A stretch of DNA of 64,000 nt. It comes from Topomyia yanbarensis. Its lineage: Eukaryota > Arthropoda > Insecta > Diptera > Culicidae. Below the pieces are notes generated by a model. The model saw nothing but the letters and a program-made list of their open reading frames with translations, was not told the DNA's origin and searched no databases. The stretch covers positions 94,182,711 to 94,246,710 of the forward strand of contig NC_080670.1 of the NCBI RefSeq assembly GCF_030247195.1, written 5' to 3'. This document shows positions 1-10,276 of the stretch, one piece after another. The number at the start of each line of letters is the position of its first letter. The first letter of the stretch is position 1. The translations under genes were made by a program, and so were the position numbers.

Positions 1-495
1 CTGCTATTGAATTTTGGATCGATCGGAATTCTGGTTCCGGAATTACGGGTTTCAGAGTGCGGCCACACAGAAATTTCTCATATAAACTATAGGAAAAATT
101 AAAAATAGAATTTTGCCTTTCTCATATAGAAAGGTTATGCAATCACTCTGAAAAACGTCAACCTAATCCCGGCCCGGAGGGCCGAGTGTCATATCCCATT
201 CGACTCAGTTCGTCGAGATCGGGAAAAGTCTGTATGTGTGTGTGTGTATGTATGTATGTGTGTGTATGTGTGTGTGTATGTATGTGCGCATGTGTCAAAT
301 AATGTCACTCATTTTTCTCAGAGATGGCTGGACCGATTTGCCCAAACTTAGTCTCAAATGAAAGGTGCAACCTTCCCATCGGCTGCTATTGAATTTTGGA
401 TCGATCGGAATTCTGGTTCCGGAATTACGGGTTTCAGAGTGCGGCCACACAGAAATTTCTCATATAAACTATAGGAAAAATTAAAAATAGAATTT
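1..495 (+). repeat. Culicid-type interspersed repeat, partly duplicated
   Basis: A noncoding dispersed repeat. The block at 1-113 (CTGCTATTGAATTTTGG onward) recurs almost unchanged at 383-495, so tail segments flank a head segment that starts near 113 (GCCTTTCTCATATAGAAAGG). The head recurs at 600-663, and a diverged copy lies at 1858-2200. The conserved order is: head, GGCCCGGAGGGCCGAGTGTC, a TG-rich microsatellite, CTCAGAGATGGCTG, then the tail. I see no ORF, terminal inverted repeat or target duplication. Its type (SINE, MITE or satellite-like) is not resolved. I recall this kind of repeat from culicine mosquito genomes, which is one reason for the organism call. Confidence 0.7.
231..293. 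repeat. (TG)n/(TATG)n microsatellite inside the repeat
   Basis: Imperfect TG and TATG repeats of about 60 bp at a fixed place in the interspersed repeat. A similar tract sits at the same relative place in the copy at 1975-2012, so it is part of the repeat family. Confidence 0.85.
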
Positions 496-1266
496 TTATT
501 TTTGATGCTAAATGTGTTCAAAGTGCATGAAACGTCGAGATTTGATGCAAACTCGAAAAAAAATTTGACTACGATTCACTTTTTTGGATTTTGGCACATT
601 TTTGCCTTTCTCATATAGAAAGGTTATGCAATCACTCTGAAAAACGTCAACCTAATCCCGGCCAAATTTTTTTTTCGACTCGTTTAGGGTTTCTGGATTT
701 TAACAGGAGCGTAGTTGATGGTTTACGGAGAGGGGTTACACCCCCCCCCCCTCTACTTTTCGCGTCACTCCTTTAAAAATCTCCTTAAATCACCCCTCAG
801 ACCACCACCCCATCCAGCCCTCATACCCCTCCCTTTCAACCACATCATCTTTAAACCACCACTATATCACAAAGCATACCAATTTAAGCTGGGGAGTCGT
901 TCGTTCATGGGACTTTCGCCCTCTTCACATACCCAGCCCCGCATGACAAAATAAGTTAGCAAGCAGATAACATTGATCTAATGCTGATTAGGCTAACGGA
1001 GTATGATATTTTTTTGTTTCAAGTGTTTCACCGTCGACACGTAGCTCATCAAGTTCGTGGCTGGCATGCCATTGTGTATAAGTGCATAGTGTACTAAGAA
1101 TGTAATGGACATTTCCACGATTATGTTGAACATAAAAAGCCTCCGTGCCATAGTTTAGAGAAATGAGAAAGGCACAATTGCACCGCTAGGTGGATTAAAA
1201 CAGGTTTTTATTTTTGATGCTAAATGTGTTCAAGGTGCATGAAACGTCGAGATTTGATGCAAACTG
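496..1266. other. Noncoding repeat fragments and C-rich tract
   Basis: No gene. It contains a truncated repeat head (600-663), a run of about ten C at 738-750 followed by a pyrimidine-rich stretch to about 850, and a second copy (about 1203-1265) of the TTTTTATTTTTGATGC segment also present at 496-556. Short open frames here read through simple sequence and are not credible. Confidence 0.6.
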
Positions 1267-1854
1267 TCTAACGTTTTGTGTGTTTGCGACAATTATTGCA
1301 AAGATAATTTTAAATTATGCATTAAAAATAAAGTAATTATAGCTGAGTTTAGATGCCACAAAATATAAACCAAAGAGAAGGCGTATCGGAAAGTCGCCAT
1401 AATTTTACTGTAAGGGTTATGTCTTGGCTAAGGGTAACGCTATAAGACGGCTATTATCTCTATTGGAAAATATGAAATGAACCACGTTGTGTTATGGAGA
1501 TTATTTTCGCGCCAATTATGTATATAACCGCCACATCAAAAAATCGCCATCTCGGAAAGTAACCGCCTCAGGTCTTTGTCGAACAGAGGTTTCGTAGACG
1601 AGAAATTTGAACTACTCGCTCATTTCGTTAACAGTTCGGCTGGTATCCAGAAGTTCTGGACGCGTTTCGCAGTGCTTAAATTCGTTTATTTGAGACTGAG
1701 TTAAGAGTTATAAAGGTGATTTAGTGAAGTGTGAGTTTAGCTTAATTTTGTTTAATAGTTCTTTTCGGTATCTCTGATTTAGTTCTTTCGACCAAAAACT
1801 GGTCATAGCGTCCAACTTCTGAGTTTTGCCTCAGATTACTACAAGAAAAGTAAC
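1267..1854. other. Noncoding DNA upstream of gypsy element; possible LTR remnant
   Basis: No gene. There is a TATA-like string TATATAA near 1519 and a sequence composition that could suit an LTR or a 5' leader. No matching copy was found downstream of the gypsy integrase, so an LTR call cannot be supported. Confidence 0.3.
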
Positions 1855-2695
1855 GTTTTGCCTTTCTCATATAAATAAAGGCTATGCAATCACTGTAAAA
1901 ATCGACTTTTTAACCGAGGCCCGGAGGGCCGAGTGTCACACACCATTCGATTCAGTTCGTCGAGATCGGCAAATGTCTGTGTGTGTATGTATGTGTGTGT
2001 GTGTCATTTAAACTCACACAATTTTCTCAGAGATGGCTGAACCGATTTTCGCAAACTTAGTTTCATCTGAAAGGTATAACGCTCCCATAAGCTGCTATTG
2101 AATTTTTAGTTGATCCGACTTCCGGTTCCGGAGTTACGGGTTGAAGAGTGCGGTCACACAGCAAATTCCCATATAAACTGGTACCACCATGATGTTCAAA
2201 TGATGTAAAACATATTAAAATTTATGTAACATTACTCTAGTTTGCGGGTCTGGATCACTAATGATCAATCAAAGCAGTTTTGACCACATTGGCCACCTAT
2301 GACGGATCATGACGCCCCCGGGGAACCCGCCAAGTTCCTAAGCTAATATCACACCCATTCCCCAACGAATTCTCTACCGATTTTCACAAACTTGATTTCA
2401 AATGAAAGGTACAGTAATACCATTGACTGCTGCTGAATTTCATTCGGTTCTGACTCTTGCTTCCGGAGTTACAGGGGGGTTAGTAAGGATACACTGGAAT
2501 TTCCCATATAAATCGGTACAATCGTAATACCTCAGAGTCTAAAAACTATTGAAATGGTCACCAAATTACTTCTAATCGCAGATCTAGATCACTGATTGCC
2601 AATCAAACATTCTTTGAATATATTGTCCACTATCGACGATTCCGGAAGTCTGGAATTCCGGGCATATTCCACAATTAAAGTCACATCGGTTCTTC
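1855..2695 (+). repeat. Two diverged interspersed-repeat copies
   Basis: The first copy (1858 to about 2200) carries the head, the TG microsatellite, CTCAGAGATGGCTG and the tail with CCATATAAACTGGTA. A second, more diverged copy follows at about 2367-2520 (ACCGATTTTCACAAACTT, GAAAGGTACAG, CCATATAAATCGGTA). The second gypsy boundary lies immediately downstream. No coding capacity. Confidence 0.6.
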
Positions 2696-2707
2696 GGTGA
2701 TGACTGA

Positions 2708-3979
2708 ACCACTCCGTTCGAGAGCACTAGATTTTCATCCAACCACACTTTTCATAAACCACCGTTGTTGTACCAAGAAATTAATACTTCATACCCTTCA
2801 GCTCAGTACCCTACGTGGGCTGACCCAAATAGATATTCAAAACCGATCACCTGGTCAGGTCCCACAGTATCGTTCGCTAACCCTCTCAATGTCACCCCGA
2901 TGATTTTGCCTTACGCGCCACAAGTTTTACCTCCCTTGATTCCACCACCTGTAAACCAGCAGCGTTTTGAAACGCACTCTCGCAAAGTTATACCAGTCTC
3001 GCAATGGAAAATACAGAAGTACAAAGCTGACGATCAAGGACTTGGGATGAACGAATTTCTGGAAAAGGTAACTCAGATGGCTATATCGGAGAATGTCTCT
3101 GAAGTCGAATTATTTGACTCAACCAAACATTTATTCGAAGGCGCCGCTTTAAATTGGTATACAGCTATGCGAAGCCAAAACCGTCTCTATAATTGGAGCC
3201 ACTTAGTGTCAGAGCTCAGAGCTGCGTTTCGCCACCCCGATTTAGATGCTGTGTTGCGAGTTAAAATTTACCAAAATCGCCAACAGCGAACCGACAGCTT
3301 TCAACAATATTATCTTCAGATGGAGAAGTTGTTCCGAAGCATGTCGCAGCCTATGGCCGAAAGTGACAAACTTGAAGTACTGAAGATGAATCTCAGGTAC
3401 GACTACCGAAAACTCCTAGTAGGCAAGCGAATAACAACGCTCACACAGCTAGTGTCTTTAGGGCATGATCTTGATGCAGCGGACTCCTCGGCTTTCGCTA
3501 GGGTTTTTGGCAATCCAAAGAAAGAAGCCTGTGCAATTGCGAATAAAAAGAATGATTCCCCACAGCCTACGAGAACATTCCATAATCGAAATCAACCCTC
3601 AGATCAAAAAGCCAATCCGAATTATAAAGGCCACCCTAATAATTCGAATCAGACGTTTCAGAATCGATCTACAAAATTGGAACAAAAGGAGCCTACGCCA
3701 GGTCCCTCGAAACCTAAACCTAGTGAATCGACTACGAAAAATACTTCAACTAATGCAGACCAAGCTTTCGCCAAGCTGGTTAGAAATTACCATCCACCGC
3801 GTAATGGCGAATGTTACAATTGCTTGGAGTTTCACAAACCCTCGGAATGCTCATTACCAAGAAGACTATTTTGCGAAGTATGTGCTTTCCCTGGGGTCGC
3901 CTCCCCAAGTTGCCCGTACTGTAAAAAAACTCCCCGAGGGAATTCTAAAGTCGCAGAATTCTCTTCTAGCACCTCTTAA
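2708..3979 (+). pseudogene. gypsy-1 gag, first tandem copy, start lost
   Basis: This would encode the structural Gag of the retrotransposon particle. A retrotransposon-gag-like helical region in the middle of the frame (FEGAALNWY, FRSMSQPM) is followed by a basic, Q/N/P-rich linker and a C-terminal Cys/His cluster CYNCLEFHKPSEC, then CEVC and CPYC. The first cluster has spacing CX2CX3HX4C, one residue shorter than the usual CCHC knuckle. The frame has no usable ATG at its 5' end: a TGA stands at 2705-2707 just before it, and the ATG at 2700 is in another frame. The stop is TAA at 3977-3979. It cannot be read through into pol because a second gag copy follows. Confidence 0.75.
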
Positions 3980-5316
3980 GGAATCATTTTCATTATTACT
4001 TTCGGAGCTTGGCCACTCCGTTCGAGAGCACTAGATTTTCATCCAACCACACTTTTCCTAAACCACCGTTGTTGTACCAAGAAATTAATACTTCATACCC
4101 TTCAGCTCAGTACCCTACGTGGGCTGACCCAAATAGATATTCAAAACCGATCACCTGGTCAGGTCCCACAGAATCGTTCGCTAACCCTCTCAATGTCACC
4201 CCGATGATTTTGCCTTACGCGCCACAAGTTTTACCTCCCTTGATTCCACCACCTGTAAACCAGCAGCGTTTTAAAACGCACTCTCGCAAAGTTACACCAG
4301 TCTCGCAATGGAAAATACAGAAGTACAAAGCTGACGATCAAGGACTTGGGATGAACGAATTTCTGGAAAAGGTAACTCAGATGGCTATATCGGAGAATGT
4401 CTCTGAAGTCGAATTATTTGACTCAACCATGCATTTATTCGAAGGCGCCGCTTTAAATTGGTATACAGCCATACGAAGCCAAAACCGTCTCTATAATTGG
4501 AGCCACTTAGTGTCAGAGCTCAGAGCTGCGTTTCGCCACCCCGATTTAGATGCTGTGTTGCGAGTTAAAATTTACCAAAATCGCCAACAGCGAACCGACA
4601 GCTTTCAACAATATTATCTTCAGATGGAGAAGTTGTTCCGAAGCATGTCGCAGCCTATGGCCGAAAGTGACAAACTTGAAGTACTGAAGATGAATCTCAG
4701 GTACGACTACCGAAAACTCCTAGTAGGCAAGCGAATAACAACGCTTACACAGCTAGTGTCTTTAGGGCATGATCTTGATGCAGCGGACTCCTCGGCTTTC
4801 GCTAGGGTTTTTGGCAATCCAAAGAAAGAAGCCTGTGCAATTGCGAATAAAAAGAATGATTCCCCACAGCCTACGAGAACATTCCATAATCGAAATCAAC
4901 CCTCAGATCAAAAAGCCAATCCGAATTATAAAGGCCACCCTAATAATTCGAATCAGACGTTTCAGAATCGATCTACAAAATTGGAACAAAAGGAGCCTAC
5001 GCCAGGTCCCTCGAAACCTAAACCTAGTGAATCGACTACGAAAAATACTTCAACTAATGCAGACCAAGCTTTCGTCAAGCTGGTTAGAAATTACCATCCA
5101 CCGCGTAATGGCGAATGTTACAATTGCTTGGAGTTTCACAAACCCTCGGAATGCTCATTACCAAGAAGACTATTTTGCGAAGTATGTGCTTTCCCTGGGG
5201 TCGCCTCCCCAAGTTGCCCGTACTGTAAAAAAACTCCCCGAGGGAATTCTAAAGTCGCAGAATTCTCTTCTAGCACCTCTTAAGGAATCATTTTCATTAT
5301 TACTTTCGGAGCTTGG
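2709..5316 (+). repeat. Exact-length tandem duplication of gag (2 x 1304 bp)
   Basis: Unit 1 (2709-4012) and unit 2 (4013-5316) are both 1304 bp with no indel between them. Both start CCACTCCGTTCGAGAGC, and both end CTTTCGGAGCTTGG. Only scattered substitutions separate them (for example AAACAT/ATGCAT, GCTATGCG/GCCATACG, GCCAAGC/GTCAAGC). Because 1304 is not a multiple of three, unit 2 lies in a different frame from unit 1. Confidence 0.95.
4009..5283 (+). pseudogene. gypsy-1 gag, second tandem copy
   Basis: Same Gag protein as the first copy, about 420 codons, ending TAA at 5281-5283. The frame is open from about 3970, through the duplication junction, but the only start-like codon near the expected N-terminus is TTG at 4009; the first in-frame ATG is at 4204. 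The Cys/His cluster (CYNCLEFHKPSEC) is at the C-terminal end. This copy abuts pol, which is in the next frame, so Gag-Pol would need a frameshift near the gag end, as is common in Ty3/gypsy elements. Whether any gag protein is made is doubtful. Confidence 0.75.
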
Positions 5317-7390
5317 CGAACATTATTTGCCAAGAACGTATGAAAATGGAAATGAAACCACTTTTACCCAAGTTAGTAAAATTACGCTAACTTCACCCGA
5401 CGGTAATGATGACCGTCCTCATGTCGAAATCAATATTTTCGATGTTCCACTTAGTGCACTGCTCGATAGTGGAAGCCACCGGACAATGTTTAATTCCAAT
5501 GTGTTCAAACAATTACGCAATGTTCGGCTAAGGCCTCCAGTCGCGCCCATAGAGCTCGTGACTGCCAGTGGCGACCCCTTGGAGATCGCCGGTGAAGTGC
5601 TGGTACCATACTCGTTTCAAGGTAAAACCAGGGTCATCCCCACCCTATATGTTCCCGATCTGACGAACGACTGTATATGCGGGATTGACTTCTGGCGTGC
5701 GTATAAAATCCTGCCGATGGTGGCCTCGTGTTCGATCGCCACAGTAAAACCCAGTGCGATTATGAACGAAGCAAGCCCAGTCACTCTAACAGAATCACAA
5801 AAACTACTACTGGAACAGGTTAAGAAGACGTTCAAAGTAGCTATCTCTGATAAATTAGATACCACCTCACTAATCGAGCATGAAATCCTTATAAGATATG
5901 ATTGTAAATCAGAAAAACCCGTTCGTCAATACCCATACCCCATTGCCCCAAATGTCCAGGCAGGTCTTTTCGCCGAAATAGATCGCCTTCTCTCCCGTGG
6001 GATTATAGAAGAATCCAACTCAGATTGGTCTTTAAACATTGTCCCAGTTCGAAAGTCTTCGGACGATATCAGGCTGTGCCTCGATGCTCGCAAACTCAAT
6101 GCACGGACGGTTCGGGATGGCTACCCGCTTCCACACGCTGGACACATACTCTGTAGGTTGCCACGAGCCCGCTTTTTAAGCACGATCGACCTCACGGAAG
6201 CGTTTTTGCAAATTCCCCTGGCTCAAACCTCGCGAAAATATTGTGCGTTCAGTGTGCAAGGAAAGGGTATGTTCCAATTCACCCGCCTTCCCTTCGGTCT
6301 CATCAACAGCCCGGCTACTCTTGCTCGGTTAATGAATCGAGTTATGGGACAGGGTGTTTTGGAACCAAACGTCTTTGTGTACTTGGACGATATTGTCATA
6401 GTCACAGAGACGTTTGAAGAACACGTCCATCTGCTCAAAGAGGTCGCGAGGCGCCTGCGAGAGGCCAACCTTTCCATCAAATTGAAAAAGTCCCATTTTT
6501 GTCTTTCAGAAATCCCATTTTTAGGCTATATTCTGTCTTCCCGTGGATTGCGCACCAATCCTGAGAAGATCAGACCGATCGTGGAGTATGAGCCGCCCAC
6601 AACGGTTACAAAATTACGCCGTTTCATGGGTATGGCCAACTATTATCGGAGATTCATTTCTGATTTTAGTAATATCACCGCCCCCCTTTCAGAACTTTTG
6701 AAAACCCAATCAAAAAATCTGAAATGGACTCTAGCCGCGGAAGAATCATTCCAAGCAATTAAATCCAGGCTCATTACTGCTCCCATTCTAAATTCCCCTA
6801 ATTTTGACTTCGAGTTCATTATTCACACCGATGCCAGCGACCATGTCGTTGCAGGAGTTTTAACTCAGAAAATTGATGGGTGCGAACAGGTAATAGAATA
6901 CTTCTCAAAAAAATTAGCTACACCCGAGCGCAACTATCACGCCACCGAGAAAGAAGGTTTAGCTGCCCTTCTCTCGATTGAGCATTTCCGTGGTTACGTG
7001 GAAGGTAGCCATTTCACGCTGGTAACCGACTCATCCGCGTTAACATTCGTGATGCGAACGAAGTGGAAAACCTCATCACGTTTAAGTCGCTGGAGTTTAA
7101 CGCTCCAGCAATATGACTTGACCTCACAGCACCGACGTGGTAAAGAAAATGACGTGCTTTCTCGAAGTGTAGCAACCATAGACGCCAAAACGGAATCGGA
7201 TTGGTACAACGAACTGATAAAAAAGATCGAGGATACACCGGAGGATTATCCAGGCTTTCGAATTAAAGATCGTCTCGAATCGTCTCATGAAATTTGTCTT
7301 CTCAAACGATCCTACAGATCCTCGATTCGATTGGAAAACCGTTCCAAGTCCCGAAGCCCGCAAACTAATCATTTCCTCTGCACACGATGA
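5284..7390 (+). pseudogene. gypsy-1 pol: protease, reverse transcriptase, RNase H
   Basis: In order: an aspartic protease with the active-site motif LLDSGS (about 5460); reverse transcriptase with LPFGL and the catalytic YLDDIVIV (about 6380-6400); and RNase H beginning FIIHTDASD (about 6815). The frame is open from 4769 because gag is read in another frame over the overlap; the real pol part begins near 5317. It runs into noise after about 7285 and stops at 7390, while the integrase continues in the next frame, so a one-base shift has broken the polyprotein. The tandem gag upstream and the disrupted integrase downstream mean that it is not autonomous. Confidence 0.85.
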
Positions 7391-7604
7391 TTCCATGCAT
7401 ATAGGGACCGATAAAACAATCGCTAAAGTTCGCCTACAATATTTCTGGCCTAAAATGACTTGCGAAATACGTGCTTATGTGCAGAAATGTCAGGTGTGCA
7501 AAGAAATTAAAGCAGCGAACGTACCAACTACCCCCTTGATGGGAGATATGAGAGTGGCTAGCCAACCGTGGCAAATCATTGCGCTTGATTACATTGGGTC
7601 ATTG
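7287..7604 (+). pseudogene. gypsy-1 integrase, N-terminal part
   Basis: This is the zinc-binding H2C2 part of a retroelement integrase: HDDSMH, then KCQVC about 35 residues later, followed by the start of the catalytic core with the first acidic residue in IALDYIGSL. The frame continues past 7604 only into inserted transposon sequence and stops at 7638-7640. Upstream, it is one frame away from RNase H. The rest of the domain is at 9467-10273. Confidence 0.85.
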
Positions 7605-8355
7605 CACAGTGGTCCCAAAGAGCAAAAAGGGTTTTTTTAGATTGCGTCAAAACGGTTGACTTCAGCAATATGGTGTCTTTGAGAAAGTTTCTTGGAGTAG
7701 AACCCCCCTTCTTTCTGGCTTATCAGATTAATGATTAATTCCCCTAATAGTGAGTTACGAAATTTATTTTCTTCAATAATTCAGATAGACAAATACTTAC
7801 TTCAGCAAAGTTGTAGAGAAACTCGTTACAAACATTTTATCCGAAGACTTCAACTCTCTATCTTTTAAGGTTTTTGAGATATGGGACATTATTTGTAGAA
7901 GGCCCCTTAAAACAGTTTTTTCATCATAAGTTTTCTTCTAGATTTTTTCCATTATTTAAATGTTCTAGAACATTGTTTGGACTATTAAACTGCATTACTT
8001 TGCCGAAGACGGAAACTTGCTATCGCTAGTATGTGTGGAGATATTCACATTTTTTGATTGAAAATAGCTATTTTTCCAATGCCGATAACTTTTAAACGGG
8101 TAAAAACGGGCAAACCACATCTAAACAAATTAAAGTGCTAGAAAAGCACAACAAATGCTGGAAAAATCAGATCTCCCCAAGGCGGCCCTCTATGGAAATA
8201 CTTGAGCTGAAGTTTGTCTCATTCCGTCATCAAATGCAATTGATTACTCGCCGTTTGGTTGCACTTGCGCCATTGTTATGAAGTAGGCGCAAGGGAATTG
8301 TCAGTTTCCGGTATTAGGCGTATGCATTGAGTTTTTGAACAACTGTAACTTTTGA

Positions 8356-8549
8356 CCCAAGCAAACAGAAGTTCGGATAATACTTATAAAGCACACTTTA
8401 AAATTCACAAAAAGTTCTTAGCGTACTTTCAAGCTGCTCAAGCTTTAATAGAACTGCTTAACCCGCTATTAGAACATAAAACGTATTGCAAAATTACTTA
8501 AAACGAGTAGCTTATGTAGTTCCTTTATATCAACTTTTGGTTGCTTGGG
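8356..8549. mobile_element. MITE with CCCAAGC inverted ends
   Basis: A short element of 194 bp inside the foldback transposon. The left end CCCAAGCAAACAGAAGTT is matched by the inverse of the right end AACTTTTGGTTGCTTGGG. There is no ORF. I recall such CCCAAGCAAC-ended MITEs as common in mosquito genomes. A target duplication is not clear (left flank TTGA, right flank TATT). Confidence 0.65.
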
Positions 8550-8628
8550 TATTTACTCAAGACGTGCTTACAAAAGTAAGAAAGGATAATTATTACGAGT
8601 TTAACCCTATATTTCAGAACTAACAGTA

Positions 8629-8792
8629 GGGGATGGGTGTAGCGTAGTTGGTAAATGGATTGCCTTGTACGCAGCGCACCTGGGTTCGAGTCCCGACCCC
8701 GCACATAGGGTTAGAAATTTTTCATGAGATTTTTCTAACCCGAAGAGGCGAATGACCTTAAGGTTAAAACCTCTATAATCGAAATAAAAAAA
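8629..8792 (+). mobile_element. tRNA-derived SINE with 11-bp target duplication
   Basis: The 5' part resembles a tRNA gene with RNA polymerase III promoter boxes: an A-box-like TAGCGTAGTTGG near 8641 and a perfect B box GGTTCGAGTCC near 8692. A tRNA-unrelated body and an A-rich 3' end follow. The flanking direct repeats AACTAACAGTA at 8618-8628 and 8793-8803 are identical. It is therefore a retroposed SINE, not a functional tRNA gene, and it is one of the youngest layers here: gypsy, then foldback transposon, then SINE. Confidence 0.9.
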
Positions 8793-9466
8793 AACTAACA
8801 GTAATATATGGTGATGTATTTAATGCCGGAACAGCTCTAGTATGGACAAACTTAGGCTCTAGTATTTCCACAGATGGCCGCCTTGGGGAGATCTGATTTT
8901 TCCAGCATTTGTTGTGCTTTTCTTGTACTTTAATTTGATTACAAAGTGGTTTGCCCGTTTTTGCCCGTTTAAAAGTTATCGGCATTGGAAAAAGAGCTAT
9001 TTTCAATCAAAAAACGTGAATATCTCCACACATACTAGCAATAGCAAGTTTCCGTCCTCGGCAAAGTAATGCAGTTTAATAGTCCAAACAATGTTCTAGA
9101 ACATTTATATAATGGAAAAAATCTAGAAGAAAACTTATGGTGAAAAAATTGTTTTTAAGGGGCCTTTTACAAATAATGTCCCATATCTCAAAAACCTTAA
9201 AAGATAGAGAGTTGAAGTCTTCGGATACAATGCTTGTAACGAGTTTCTCTACAACTTTGCTGAAGTAAGTATTAGTCTATCTGAATTATTGAAGAAAATA
9301 AATTTCGTAACTCACTATTAGGGGGATATATCATTAATCTGATAAGACAGAAAGCAGGGGGTTCTACTCCAAGAAACTTTCTCAAAGACACCATATTGCT
9401 AAAGTCAACCGTTTTGACGCAATCTAAAAAAACCCCTTTTTTGCTCTTTGGGACCACTGTGCATTG

Positions 9467-10273
9467 CCAAAGACCAAATCAGGGAAGCAATATATCCTGG
9501 TAATCATGGACTTGTTCAGTAAATGGACCCAGTTGCATGCATTCCCCGCTATATCGGTGGGATCCCTCAAAACAGTACTGCGAGATCAATGGTTCTTCAG
9601 GAACTCTGTTCCGTCCATTCTTCTCACGGACAATGCTAGCACGTTTTTATCCAAGGACTTCGGTGCTTTACTTGAGAGGTATGGAGTGAAACACGGGCTC
9701 ACATCCAGGTACCACTCACAGGCTAATCCCGTCGAGCGTGTGAACCGATCAATAAATACGGCGATCAGATTGTACGCTAGGAACGATCAACGTTCCTGGG
9801 ACGCACGACTGTCCGAGATAGAACTGGTGATCAACTCCACCGTTCATGGTTCTACCGGTTTCAGCCCGTTTTTCGTTACACGTTGTGAAGAAGTAGTCTT
9901 AAAAGGTACGGACTACAATCTGTCTCAGCACGAAAACGATGCGTCAATCGAGTCACGGATAGCCCGCATCAAAGAGAACTCGCCTAAAATCTACGAAATA
10001 GTGACTAACAATCTTACAAAAGCACATCGAACATCCTCCCACAATTATAATCTGCGCCACCACCGCGTGAAAAAACAATTTGAGGTCGGAGAGACGGTGT
10101 ATAAACGTAATACAAAACTGTCTAACGCAAGCGATTATTATAATGCTAAGCTTGGTTCACAATATATACCTTGTACAGTGATTGCTCGACATGGTTCTTC
10201 TTCATATGAACTGGTCGACTCGTCCGGTCGAAACCTGGGCATATGGCCAGCTAATTTACTGAAGCCTTCATAG
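9467..10273 (+). pseudogene. gypsy-1 integrase, catalytic core and C-terminus
   Basis: This continues the integrase interrupted at 7604. It begins PKTKSGKQYILV with MDLFSKW, then has the second acidic residue in LLTDNAST (about 9630) and the catalytic Glu in ANPVERVNRS (about 9725). A C-terminal GPY/F-like region follows, near YKRNTKLSN and GIWPANLL, before the stop at 10271-10273. No envelope-like ORF follows. The frame is consistent with 7605 after the insert is discounted. Confidence 0.85.
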
Positions 10274-10276
10274 TAT

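Larger units (their letters stand above)
7605..9461. mobile_element. Foldback DNA transposon with CACAGTG ends, Transib-like
   Basis: A 1857-bp insertion in the gypsy-1 integrase. It begins CACAGTGGTCCC and ends GGGACCACTGTG. It is flanked by a perfect 5-bp target duplication, CATTG (7600-7604 and 9462-9466). The inverted repeats are very long, about 620 bp on each side (about 7605-8230 and 8838-9461), with few mismatches. No transposase ORF is present, so it is non-autonomous. Five-bp duplications and CACWRTG-type ends are characteristic of the Transib superfamily, relatives of RAG1; the heptamer here equals the V(D)J signal heptamer. The family call is inference. The centre holds a MITE and a SINE. 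Confidence 0.75.
2700..10276 (+). mobile_element. Ty3/gypsy LTR retrotransposon (gypsy-1), interrupted
   Basis: The domain order gag, protease, reverse transcriptase, RNase H, integrase identifies Ty3/gypsy. Gag occurs twice in tandem (2709-4012 and 4013-5316). Pol is frameshifted near 7285, and the integrase is split by a DNA transposon at 7605-9461. After the insert and one CATTG target copy are removed in thought, the integrase frame is continuous (insert plus duplication is 1862 bp). No LTR pair could be recognised, so the outer limits given are only the coding limits. The copy is defective: gag lacks a start, pol is broken and integrase is disrupted. Confidence 0.85.

Noticed and set aside
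1267..1815. 5' LTR of gypsy-1
   Set aside because: No matching copy was found downstream of 10276 and no clear primer-binding site or TG...CA ends.
3465..4034. 189-codon frame overlapping gag
   Set aside because: Alternate frame of gag; its twin at 4769 is open for the same reason. It is basic but has no domain.
8641..8705. tRNA gene
   Set aside because: The A and B boxes are present, but the sequence continues into a body with poly(A) and target duplications, so it is a SINE.
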